In this document: positions 23,240-32,920 of the stretch, piece after piece
How positions within the stretch are numbered: position 1 is the stretch's first letter
Layout of the letters: every line of letters starts with the position of its first letter
Source: Branchiostoma belcheri
Lineage: Eukaryota; Chordata; Leptocardii; Amphioxiformes; Branchiostomatidae
DNA length: 64,000 nucleotides
Direction of reading: 5' to 3'
Assembly (NCBI RefSeq): GCF_001625305.1
Contig: NW_017804009.1
Location: 510,554-574,553 of the forward strand
Translations under genes and position numbers: made by a program
The notes under the pieces: model-generated
Database searches by the model: none
What the model was told of the DNA's origin: nothing
Seen by the model: the letters and a program-made list of their open reading frames with translations, nothing else

Positions 23240-25024
23240 CTGTATTATGAAGGCAAACAATCATCAGGTCACCTCATTAATTGTGCAAATAAAGTCGTCA
23301 TTTGCATTATTTGCATTTAATTATGTACATCTCTCTCTCAGCTACCTACCTACCAAAAATAATGAAAATACGTTGTTCCTATCTGGACTTCCAAAGATTT
23401 GCTTTCAAAGATTTCGCCCGAAGGTCCCCTGCAATTCCAGAACAAGCTGCTAGGGGGACCAAACCCACACCACTTATTCCTGACAGGAAAAGATATCTGT
23501 CACCAAAAATTCAAGACCATAGCATGCTCAGGACAAAAGATACAAAAACCGGAAGTTCTGCTGCAGTACCAAGGTCATCCACCAGGAGGCCCATATTTGA
23601 CCTTGACCTTCGTCTTCCTAAGACTTACCAGCATACCAAATATCATCACAATCCACTAAAGGACGTTATGAAGTTATGCTGACTACAAATAGTGCGGAAC
23701 ACAACACACACACACACACACAGACACACACACAGACAGACACACACACACACACACACGCACACACACACACACACACAGACAGACGCGCCAAAAACAA
23801 TACCTCCATTTTTCATGGAGGTAATAACCCCAAACCAAAACCTCTGCTTGGAGAGTACCAAAACTCACGTATGGGCACGTATTCCTTTTCTTGCAACAAT
23901 GTACAATTAGGATGTACCTCTAGAAATATGCTGTCCCCACTGATTGCAATATGTATACAATCTACGTACCCAATGTCGCTACAACAGTCGCTGAAAAAGC
24001 TGCAGTCCTGGTCACACTGACACGAGTAAAATTGTTTGTAACTCTGTCCGCACTCTCCTTTACAGGAGCTGTTACACTTTCTGGGAACATAGTCCGACGA
24101 CGTGGGGTCTACATAGATGAGAAACAGGAAATAGTGAATTAATACTAGTGTTGATGGATAAAGAGTTTGCATTAATTCTAAAACTTTCAAACTGATGTTT
24201 AACAATCTTCCTCAATAATGTCCAATGATACAGTAAACATAATCTTATTTGTTGTTAGACTTTGTCCTATCCAATTGCACTATCAAAACTGTTATTATTG
24301 CGTATATATGATGATATTGTCATGACTTGCCATGCATTGGTAGATGTGAATGACTCGATAGATGACAGTTAAGGATGATAACAGTTACCCATTTACAACT
24401 TATCAGTTGGATACAATAATAGACTTCTTCGAGCTTTCTTACCAGGACATTCCGTCACGTCGCAGTAGCCCCACGTCTCCGTCCCGTTCCTGGTGTAGCA
24501 CCAGGGCCGGTCCTTGTTGTCAGGGTTACGGCAGAAGTTTTCCTCCAGCCCCGCATCAGGATGAGCCTGCGGTGTGTGGGGATGGCTGTGGGGGAACTGT
24601 GAGTCCCATCTCTGACACAGCCGGTCTCCTGCCCTGTGGAATGGGTTACTATAGGTTATGTACTTTATCATGTTAAACTAAATATAGATAAATAATTAAT
24701 GTATTTCTCAATTTTGTCAAGTTGTTTTTAAAACCTAAGTTAACGTTTTTACAGCCTTTTCTAAATAAGGTTAGTGCATATTTCCAGTTTGCGTTGCAAA
24801 TCCATACAAAGAGAGTCCTTTGGGGTGCAATGGTTTGCACAACTGATTCGCCGTACTGTAGAAAAAAATGGCACCAAAGCTCAAGCGCTAATCTTACCTA
24901 TTTATGTGCCCTGTGTAGCTCCTTCCCTTATCGTTAGTGAAGAAGCAACTTGTTGGTAACTCTGAAAATGGAAACAGGACATGTATGTCGTGCCAGTAAT
25001 GAAATTAGCATGTCCCCCCCCACA

Positions 25025-25104
<80 letters not shown>

Positions 25105-28100
25105 TCATCGTGCAAACAACTGCAAACAAACATCTGAAGATATAGTGCTGTATTTGGAAGTTCAGTAAAGGTGAACAGTAATAAACATATTCTAATCAAA
25201 TCTGATCATGACCTTATTTGCATAATTTATGAGGAAGTGCTAGAATAGTTTTTTTGTTCAGATTAGGCTGTCATTTGAGAATATGATCTACTGATATAAT
25301 TCATGCAAATGAGACTCTCATTTGCATGAAATTAATGAGTACAAATGTACAAACTGTCCACCGGAAGGATTAATTTGGCGAAGGTATGAGATCGTGGAAC
25401 TCTAATTACATTCTGTTATTGTTTGATGAGCAAATCAATAAAATCAATCAATAAAATCAATCGGTCCATACGGAATACACCGTGTAGTATTCTCTATGAT
25501 CTTACCGTCACAGGCGAAGACATCGTCGCAGTACATCCACATGATTGTTGCGTTGTTGGTGTAGCACCACGGTCTGTCCTTCCCGTCCGGGTTCCTACAG
25601 TAGTTCCGCTCCAGCCCTGCTGACGGGTAGGCCTCGGGAGTGTGGTTATGGGCGTGGGGGTACTGAGATGTCCAGTACTGACAGAAGTGTTGTTGGTTTC
25701 CACGGCCCCTGTAGCTTGCCCCTTTGTCGTGTAGGTAGTAACAGTCTGTGGACATAAAGCTTTACATTGTACCATAGTGTCCAATTGCATTGTACCTTCC
25801 TATAATGATTTCGTGCTATAAACACTTTGATGGGGTTGTCAGTAATAACTGTGTGAAAAACTCACCACAGTTCTTCTCATCACTGTTGTCTCCACAGTCA
25901 TCTCTGCCGTCACATCGAGCAAACGGGTGGAACAGGGCACCATTGTCACAGGCAGAAAGGGCTGCGGGTTATAAAACAGTTATAAAATTGTCTATCCAAC
26001 TGCAGGTGTTTGTGAGCCATTGGTTGTATACATGATACACATGACGCGCACACTGCTTGAAATGTTGGATTTACCAATGGTAGTAAATGCCAGTAAAGTC
26101 AGGTAATGTTTACTTTGTAAACAGTACCGGACTTTACAATGGTTGTAGACAAAAGTCCGGCACTGTCGGACTTGAAATTACCGGATCTGACTTTTATTTA
26201 CTATCATGTCCGGTATTGTATACAAAGTAAACGACTTTACTTGAATTTACCACCATCAGTAAATCCTACTTTTCCTGCAGTGGCAGAAAAAACAACACAC
26301 ATATCAGGCACAAAAAGTTAGGAAAAGAAAGAAAATACCATAGACACAAGCGGAAATATGCTCACGACATGATAGCTCATCACTGCCATCCGCACAGGAC
26401 CTTATGCCGTCACAAAAAGGGTCTTCGGCCTTCTGAATACTCCACTCAAGACATCGTCCATTGCTGCAGCCTATCTCGCCTTTTCTCTCACCTGCGTTGA
26501 ACATTGAGGCATCACGTTTCAACATCTAACTACAATATGCCACTGAGCCGTATTGAGAGACTTAGACAGTCCTTATTTATCCCTAGAACTTAAAAAATCA
26601 TGCAGGAGTAACTGTTTTAGATAAGGACACTATGGACTTTCATAAATTCTTACCTCTGCAGAATATTTGTATTTTAATCAGTCTTGCTCCTTGTTTTAAA
26701 GTTTATTTATACCATTATCGGATATTATGAGTAACCGTCAATATTTTAATGCTGAATGTAAGTACATGCAAGTGGAGGCAGACCACGCGCAACCTACGTA
26801 CATGCACCAACTGTGTGAGGATACTGTACTCTGGAAGACCTGTTTTGTTACTATGGAGGATGGGAGGGGGGTAGAGGAAAAGGTTCATGAACATCCGTGA
26901 GACTCCGGATGATGATAATTTATGTTCCTTGTATCCAAATACAAGGGAGATCGATGAAGTATTTACATTCAAAGTCATCAGATACATAGGAAAGTAGCAA
27001 TTACTTGTTTTAAGAAAATAGCGAATAGTGTTCACATATTGTTTTATGGTTAAAGTGGAACCAAGGGCAATTTAAGTCCAGTTTAAAAAAAAAAATGAAT
27101 AATCATATAAAGGTGGCAAGGTGAATTTAAAGGTTCTGGGTTCGAATCCCTAGTATATATAATATAAGTGTTTGAAACATGTGATGAAACGGTGCTCTCT
27201 GCGTTTCTACTTACAGCAGCGTAGTTCGTCCGTATTGCCTCCACAGTCGTCTCTACCGTCACATACTTGGGCCAGGTCAAGGATGGTTCCATTGGCACAA
27301 ATCCCTTAGGTTTGATTGAAGTAAAGAAAATTGTTTGTTTGTTTGTTTGTTACCTGCATGAAAAATGGAGGTATTGTTTTTGGCGCGTCTGTCTGTGTGT
27401 GTGTGTGTGTGTCTGTGTGTGTGTCTGTGTTTCCGCACATTTGTAGTTAGCATAACTTCATAACGCCTTTATGGATTATGATGATATTTGGTATGCTGGT
27501 AAGTCTTAGGAAGACAAAGGTCAAGGTGAAATATGGCCTCCTGGTGGATGACCTTGGTACTGCAGCAGAACTTCCGTTTTTTGTATCTTTTGTCCTGAGG
27601 AAATTCTATAATTACAGTGTTTTACATTATAGTAATTTCATACATGTAATGTATGTAACCTATGGCAGATGGAACATCAACAGATGCTTATTATGCAAAT
27701 GATGACCTAATTTGCATAATTAATGCAAAAATTCTATGATTTATTAATGGTGACTGATGGGAATGTCATACTTGGGATATCTGTAAGTTTATCAAAAGTT
27801 AACATCACGATGCATATATTATGTTAATGCAGAGGTCATTTGCATAATTAAAGAATAAATTTACATTTATCTATCAAGCCCATATTTCAAGGAGGTATGG
27901 AGTCTCGGAACTCTTGTTTGTTGGAAGTAATCTCCGTAATTAAATCCTGCAGTACAGTTTGATTTGCCTTTGAAAATTGTTGACCTGGAAGTCTAACTTT
28001 TCAAGAATCTAGTTTCCGATAAAGTTATTTACCCCTTCCATTCTGTACATGTGTTCTTGTTACGTACCAGTTTTCCTGTAGTCGACACACGCCAGACAGT

Positions 28101-31100
28101 CACAATGGGCCGCAGTGTTGCCGCACCAGTTGTCCGAGGAGCAGCATGGGAAATTACTGCCAGGGTCGCATTCGGCGGCCGGGGTTTGGTCTTCAGCCTT
28201 GTAGCCTCGTCCGCAACGCAAATCTTCACGCCACTTCTTAGGAGCTATTAGGTCATTAAGTCATTAAAGGTTTCGCTCTATCAGTCACCTTTCATACGTA
28301 CACAAAAAGTTGTCTAATCTAATTCTGTATATGGCATCGTTTCGGTGTCAATTTTTTTGTCTTGAAAGGGTACATTGAATAAACATTACGGCGTCTATAT
28401 ATGTTGCAAATAGCATGAAAATTAAAATCCGAGAGAGAAGCAATAACAAAGTACATATAACATGTGAATGCACAAATCTGATGGGAATATTCAGGGATCA
28501 ACTAGAGGTAAAAGACAATTTCGTAAGTAGCTACTAGTATTTCGCTGAAAGCTTTACTAGGTACCCATTGCCCAAACACCTACGTCCCACTCAAAAATCA
28601 TGTTCAAAATACGAGATATCATACCTTTGCACATCGTTACAGTACCGTACAGAGCAGCCAACCTTCGTTGTCCCAACCCAACCTACCTACCAAATATCAT
28701 ATAGATACATGCACCACACCCCATGATGTATTAAACCGTTAAAGAATTCACAAAGCCTTATAAATGGTGTACCTAACACTCACTAGTAACCTTCTCGGCG
28801 AAGCTGCTAGTGCTAAATAACTTGAACGCCTCACCACAGACTGGCACTTCGCAAAGCTCCCATCGCACTGACGGATTCGTGGTGAAGCACCAGACTCCGT
28901 GTTCACCATCCGGATTCCGGCAGTAGTTCTCCTCCAGTCCGGATGACGGGTAGTTATGCGGTGTCTTGTCGTGTACATGTGGAAACAGCCTGTCCCAGCG
29001 TTGACACGTCTTGCCTGTCCTGGTCACAGAGACGGTTCCTCGGTAGGATGCCCCATTCCCCACCTGGCAGGGTTCTGGTAGATGAAAAATGCAGCTGAAC
29101 TGTACTTTCTATCAGAAATATTGGGCAAATTTTCGATTGTCCAACTCCTGGTTTCAATGAATGAGCAATTCACAAACTGAATGTAACACCAATTCTAATG
29201 ACCTACCAAATTCACAGATGAAACCAGCGTCTATCTTACAGCCCACGTCGTTCCACTTATTTCTGTTGTTGAAGGAGAGGTCGCCCGAGTTGTCGGGGAA
29301 GTACACCGCACATCGCTCCTTTCCTCCGCTCGGTTGTCCATCGGCCCAGTTTTCCCATTCCATCGGCTGGGAACCGCGTGCGTATGTCCACGTTCCGTCA
29401 TCTGAACGGGTCATCCCGAAGTAGAAAACCTTGGTCGTGTCCGCGGCGTTCTTTAAAGCGACCAGGAAGTCGTTGGTGGCGCTGTCACCAGGCATGGCCA
29501 GAGTGCTCCCTTCTTCTCGGCAGGTCGCCAAAGCCTGGTCGTACTCACTCTCCGTGTCGTAGGCACGGTAACATCGGCGTGTGTGTGGGAGGTGCCAGTA
29601 GCCATTGGAACACTCTCCAACTGTGGTCAACATGTGAGGACAAAAACTCTTTCGGGTTAGGCATGTAAGTACTTATATTACCCTTATTATTGCCATCCCA
29701 TGCCAAATTTCAGGTCATTCGGCTGAAAAATGGCAGAGTTGAATCCCTTTAAACAAATGACAGGAAGAGGAGAAACATGAGGGAAAACAATATATTTATT
29801 CCATACTATAGTATGAGTGAAATGTAACTAAAAAAGTACAGAAAACAAAATAATTAAGAATGACAAATGATGTAAATGATATCGATAATGGAACGGAATT
29901 CGCATATCAATGTGTTATGAACAAAATTTGAAATTAACAACAATTGACACACCAATAACCATATTCAGTACCTGTAATAACCTGGACTTCGCACAGCGTC
30001 AGGATTCGAGAGGGGCCAGTCAGATGAACGCCCACATACCGTCCTGCCATCCACCGACACGGGATGGAAACGGTCGGCTTCGTCACGAGGATCTGATGAT
30101 CACCTCCACACCTGGGGTTCTCGCTGACCTGGTCGGAGTCCCCGATGTGGATGTTGAAGGGGTTGAGTCGTTCCGAACAACAGTCCATGCGGTTGAAGAT
30201 GACCACTCTGTAGATATTGTCGAAGCCATTGCAATTATAAAGTATGATACACTTCAGGATGAAAGTTGTTAAAGCTTATATATATGAGACACCATGCATG
30301 CAAAACATGGTAACGTGTAATTTACATCTTGAATCTCTCCTATGTCAGTTCTTCTTTGACTCACTGGTTTAAATATATCGATTCAAAATGAAAGGACGTC
30401 GTTGCCGGCCATGCCCCTACATGTCAATCATCACACCATTTCTAGTCAACCGTTTCCTGTACTGTTTAATTATTACTGTTTTAGTATGCTGTCTTTCGAA
30501 TTCGTTTTGCTAAATACGCTCATCTCGTGTCCATACGTACCTGTCAATAATATACGATCGGCCGAGATCCACCCACCAGCTAGGACCAGTCTCCTCCTGT
30601 GTGTGTGTACAGGTGGCAGTGCCGTAGTACATGTAGGTATTGGTGAGCCCGTCTACAGCAAGGCTGGCAACCCCGGGTCCATGCGTCCCGTTAAGGGTGC
30701 TTGTCTGGAACGCCGTCTTCCTCAGAGCGACATTAAAATCTACCACGAACGAAGGATATCGTCAATTACGAAAGACCAAAAGTACAAGTTCAACAAGGCT
30801 TCATCGGGTCAGTTTTTACCGTTCAAAACCAACTTTTCACCGTTCAAAACTCATTTTTCACCATTCAAAACCTAATTTTTTCATCATTCAAAAGCCAATT
30901 TTCATCCTTCAAAACCCAATTTTCATCTTTCAAAACCCGATTTTTCATCCTTGAAGTATTTCCATCTGTACATCAGAGTTCTATGGCTAAACGCATTCGA
31001 TGCAATATAATGGCAGCAAAACTGGAACAAGGCAATCTGCATGATATATTGACACATACTATCCCACATTAGCACATTTCCATGATTTTTTTTTTCATAC

Positions 31101-32758
31101 TTTGGGCATTTAAAATAGGGCAGAAAAAAGCGCTATGATGAATCTTTTGGTACCCGGAAAATCGGCACAAAAATCCTACCAGTAACCGTTTTTCGTCACA
31201 ATGTTGGCATTTCTGCTCCATGAATGTCAATATAGTACATTGGGATAGTGTTGTCTCAACGTGGTATGTAGATAAATAACTATAAACTATTGGCTTTGTA
31301 AAATCTGGTTTTCAAGCCCTAAACACTGCACTGGGCAAGTTCTGTACGCAGAGCCATGACCTGTTTATCACCCAATGACTTGGCCATCCTTCTGCTGCCT
31401 TACTCCGGGCAATATTGGCAGGTTCTACTTCCCACCGCAAGGTGGCGCTTGTAGGTAAACATCTCACGGTTGTGTGTAAAGGACGATCGAATTACCAGCC
31501 TGATGAAACTGTTCATGGTTTACTGGCGTATGCTGATCTAGATATTCTATAGCTGGGCCAGCTCCTTTTTGTAATGCCTATTGCGTAAATTCTGGAAGTA
31601 AACAGCCAGGGTGAGAGGTCCTGACATCATCTGCAGCTCACGGCGCAAGTAAAGTATCTTTTTGTCAGTGTCGGACGATGCCGTGCGAGAAGCAACAACA
31701 AAGTATGTTGGAATGAGAGTACATAGATAATTCATGGATGGCGCAGCACCAATACATACTTACATACTAGAATCACACCGCCCTGTTTTTCTCAGACCAT
31801 TGCAGATTAATTAGCTGACGTCACAGTTGAGCTGGGTAGCACTAGGCCCAAAATGATCCAGATTGGAATCACCCTTGTAGTGCCTACTTAACAGGCTTAA
31901 AATATGTCTTTCTGTGCAAATTTTGACACAAGAAGACACGGGCAGGGTCCAAGCTTTCCCAGTTTGGCAAACATTTGTTAAATTCATCGTTTTTTTTTTA
32001 AATATTTAACGCAAGGACAGACCCGAGTGGTAGTCTGGTACTCAGTGCGGATGGATATAAGCAGGTACTTGGGTGAAAAGCAGGTAGAGCTTTCAGTTGT
32101 TCAAGTTAGAAGTGGACAAGCCCCTTCTTCTTTAGTTATCAAACAGAAAGTGCTGGCATGAAGCAATGTACAAATAGACGACGTTTAAATTGTCATATAA
32201 ACATTCATCTAATCCATGCGCCAGATCGAAGCCGTTTAGCTACATATGGGGGCCCGCATGCCCTATTCCGTAGAGCGTAAACGGCCGTAGAGCGTAAACG
32301 GACCGCTCTAATTCAACGTAGCATTTTGCGCAGAGCGTATTCGCCGTTTTAATTCTACGTAGAGCGTTTCAGCCACTTGGAATTTATCGTAAAGCGTAAT
32401 CGAGACATTTCCTGAATTCAGCGTAATACGTAGCCGGCTCTCAAAATTTAGCGTAGAGCGTTGTCGGGACCCCCCCCCCCTATGCAGTCCCCAAAATATG
32501 AAACTTGCAAACTATCATCGCAAAAATACTGTGTTTCGAGTATAAATGGTTCACAGTTTTTCAAGTTTTACAAAACACAAGCGTAAACTGAGTGAAGATA
32601 TCATTATGTTGTGTGTTAATGTTCAGTTACGGAGTTAAGGTTAACGATCGTGGATAAATAGCTGGTTACATACCCATTGTCGCAAAAGCACTAGACAGGC
32701 AGCAGCACAGGCCCAACAGCAGCGCCAGTGATGTTCCAGTAGTCGACGGGTTCCCCAT
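21064..32758 (-). CDS. Chimeric adhesion-type 7TM receptor (fucolectin-CTLD-kringle-LDLa-SMB-7TM), 14 exons
   Basis: Model (minus strand, GT-AG throughout): 32758-32674, 30739-30541, 30207-29972, 29620-29207, 29074-28835, 28244-28068, 27304-27215, 26491-26366, 25961-25866, 25745-25506, 24961-24898, 24633-24443, 24108-23970, 23239-21064. The exons total 4,473 nt, one uninterrupted frame of 1,490 aa. Approximate residues: signal peptide 1-26, fucolectin 29-173, C-type lectin 174-312, kringle 312-392, hevein-like module 392-451, LDLa 451-481, 481-523 and 523-555, kringle 555-635, kringle 635-720, somatomedin B 720-768, Cys-rich ectodomain to about 1105, 7TM 1106-1342, Thr-rich tail to 1490. It would sit in the plasma membrane with sugar-, calcium- and protein-binding modules outside. 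The 7TM is of the secretin/adhesion/methuselah type, but no GPS cleavage motif is visible. From general knowledge, lancelet adhesion receptors carrying SMB, kringle, lectin or LDLa modules are known; this exact order is what I infer here. Splice sites are my reading and lack transcript support. Confidence 0.85.
23250..23830 (-). repeat. Dispersed repeat with CA/TG microsatellite, copy 1 (inverted orientation)
   Basis: Contains the (CA)n run at 23703-23780, then GCGCCAAAAACAATACCTCC and TTTTCATGGAGG. It also has segments around 23540-23650 that are the reverse complement of 27460-27600. It lies in the intron before exon 14. Confidence 0.7.
23970..24108 (-). CDS. Receptor exon 13: somatomedin B domain
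   Basis: Encodes C-N-S-S-C-K-G-E-C, then [19 protein letters not shown]. The C-x-C-x3-C-x5-CC pattern is that of somatomedin B. With donor ATTGG|gtacgt (phase 2) the eighth cysteine comes from exon 14 (GEVC), giving exactly six residues between CC and the last C, as in vitronectin. Confidence 0.85.
24443..24633 (-). CDS. Receptor exon 12: kringle 3, second part
   Basis: Continues [38 protein letters not shown] and GYCDVTEC, completing the six cysteines. The acceptor CCATTCCACAG is phase 2 and the donor CCTG|gtaaga is phase 1. Confidence 0.85.
24898..24961 (-). CDS. Receptor exon 11: kringle 3, first part
   Basis: A 64-nt exon, found because the next exon begins in mid-kringle. The acceptor CCTGTTTCCATTTTCAG is strong. 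The exon encodes [19 protein letters not shown] and ends AG|gtaaga (phase 2). The DKG-x-SY-x-G motif aligns with DKGASYRG of kringle 2. Confidence 0.8.
25010..25425 (+). repeat. Dispersed repeat with CA microsatellite, copy 2
   Basis: The (CA)n run at 25020-25103 is followed by ATTTGCATAATTTATGAGG and an end resembling copy 3 (GGTATGAGATCGTGGAACTCT). It lies in the intron between exons 10 and 11. Confidence 0.55.
25506..25745 (-). CDS. Receptor exon 10: kringle 2
   Basis: A complete kringle in one 240-nt exon, the same length as kringle 1: [43 protein letters not shown] and YCDDVFAC. Both borders are phase 1; the donor is GACG|gtaaga. Confidence 0.85.
25866..25961 (-). CDS. Receptor exon 9: partial LDLa module
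   Basis: A 96-nt phase 1-1 exon: [20 protein letters not shown] then [10 protein letters not shown]. It has the same short form as exon 7 (four cysteines), suggesting the two arose by duplication. The donor is TGTG|gtgagt. Confidence 0.75.
26067..26266. mobile_element. Foldback MITE in an intron
   Basis: A 200-bp near-palindrome. GGATTTACCAATGGTAGTAAAT at the left pairs with ATTTACCACCATCAGTAAATCC at the right, and the inner parts TAAAGTC and GTTTACTTTGTA pair too. It has no coding capacity and lies between receptor exons 8 and 9. Confidence 0.75.
26366..26491 (-). CDS. Receptor exon 8: LDLa module
   Basis: A 126-nt phase 1-1 exon: [11 protein letters not shown], then [17 protein letters not shown]. 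The acceptor is GTTCAACGCAG; the donor is TGTC|gtgagc. It is near full length, with the DGSDE core. Confidence 0.75.
27215..27304 (-). CDS. Receptor exon 7: partial LDLa module
   Basis: A 90-nt phase 1-1 exon: [20 protein letters not shown] then GGNTDELRC. The calcium-binding half is intact, while the first disulfide half of a normal LDLa is missing. The donor is T|gtaagt. Confidence 0.75.
27345..27925 (+). repeat. Dispersed repeat with TG microsatellite, copy 3
   Basis: Starts GCATGAAAAATGGAGGTATT, continues TTTTGGCGCGTCTGTCTG and (GT)n, then TTCCGCACATTTGTAGTTAG, and ends near GGAGGTATGGAGTCTCGGAA. A partial fourth copy lies at 43210-43310. It is in the intron between exons 6 and 7. Confidence 0.7.
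28068..28244 (-). CDS. Receptor exon 6: hevein-like Cys-rich module
   Basis: A 59-codon phase 1-1 exon encoding [44 protein letters not shown]. The CCS-x-x-x-W-C-G-x-T-x-x-H-C spacing resembles hevein-type chitin-binding modules (CCS-x-x-G-x-C-G), with additional cysteines. The acceptor AG lies at 28246-28245 after a weak pyrimidine tract. The domain family assignment is tentative; the exon itself is well supported by phase and frame. Confidence 0.65.
28835..29074 (-). CDS. Receptor exon 5: kringle 1
   Basis: A complete kringle in one 240-nt exon: [21 protein letters not shown], the P-H-x-H-x-x-x-P core, [17 protein letters not shown] and CEVPVC. Six cysteines are in the usual positions, with the [10 protein letters not shown] signature. 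Both borders are phase 1. Confidence 0.85.
29207..29620 (-). CDS. Receptor exon 4: C-type lectin-like domain
   Basis: A 138-residue domain in a single exon. It has [15 protein letters not shown], the central F-Y-F-G-M, W-x-x-W-A-D-G-Q-P-S, and the C-terminal [16 protein letters not shown]. The WND calcium motif is kept. The sugar-specificity site reads QPS instead of EPN (mannose) or QPD (galactose), so sugar binding is uncertain. Both borders are phase 1. Confidence 0.85.
29972..30207 (-). CDS. Receptor exon 3: fucolectin domain, second half
   Basis: Continues [48 protein letters not shown] and LTLCEVQV. The CC in DCCSERLN and the final LCEVQ are family signatures. The 3' end uses ACAG|gtactg, phase 1. 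Confidence 0.85.
30541..30739 (-). CDS. Receptor exon 2: fucolectin (F-type lectin) domain, first half
   Basis: Encodes [17 protein letters not shown], then AVDG, CTHTQEE and [13 protein letters not shown], the canonical order of an eel-fucolectin/tachylectin-4/pentraxin-1 domain, which binds fucose with calcium. The acceptor is GTTCGTGGTAG; the donor GACAG|gtacgt is phase 2 and lies inside the domain. Confidence 0.85.
30818..30955 (+). repeat. Short tandem repeat of about 22 bp, six copies
   Basis: Degenerate units of the form TTCAAAACCCAATTTTCATC, in the first part of the long intron 1. Confidence 0.75.
30960..32240. other. Intron 1 of the receptor, no other gene seen
   Basis: Apart from the short repeats before it and the MITE after it, this stretch has no recognisable exon or element on either strand. 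Confidence 0.45.
32248..32480. mobile_element. MITE with GGGGG...CCCCC ends and TAT duplication
   Basis: Begins GGGGGCCCGCATGCCCTATT and ends TCGGGACCCCCCCCCC. Both ends are flanked by TAT (32245-32247, 32481-32483). The inside is full of degenerate (C)GTAGAGCGTAAACGG and ACGTAGAGCG words in both orientations. It lies in intron 1, about 190 bp from exon 1. Confidence 0.65.
32674..32758 (-). CDS. Receptor exon 1: signal peptide
   Basis: ATG at 32758 gives [20 protein letters not shown] then LSSAFATM, a classic signal peptide with hydrophobic core and small residues at the likely cleavage site (AFA). It ends with one base of a codon at G|gtatgt, phase 1, matching exon 2. No other in-frame ATG fits upstream. 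Confidence 0.8.
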
Positions 32759-32920
32759 TCTACCGCGAGACGACTAACTCGTGCTGTACCAGTTCTTCTT
32801 AGTAAACTAAGCAGTTGAAAAGTTCTGGTGCACGAGCTTGGCGTAACATGTACGGACAGATTCTACCAGCGACTAGTATTAAAAAGTGGTGCGTGTGGTA
32901 TTTCATGTGCGGCACGAACA

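Noticed and set aside
23683..23910. Long Cys/Val and His/Thr ORFs over the CA runs (also at 24902-25199)
   Set aside because: They are translations of dinucleotide repeats and exist in complementary frames.
24111..24205. Hydrophobic N-terminus ([13 protein letters not shown]) before the somatomedin B domain as a separate signal peptide
   Set aside because: It is the pyrimidine-rich intron end upstream of the TATGTAG acceptor. The exon phases on both sides fit continuous splicing from the kringle exon.
27100..27160. tRNA-like B box (GGTTCGAATCC) suggesting a tRNA gene or SINE
   Set aside because: No acceptor stem or A box could be paired; at most a fragment of a tRNA-derived SINE.
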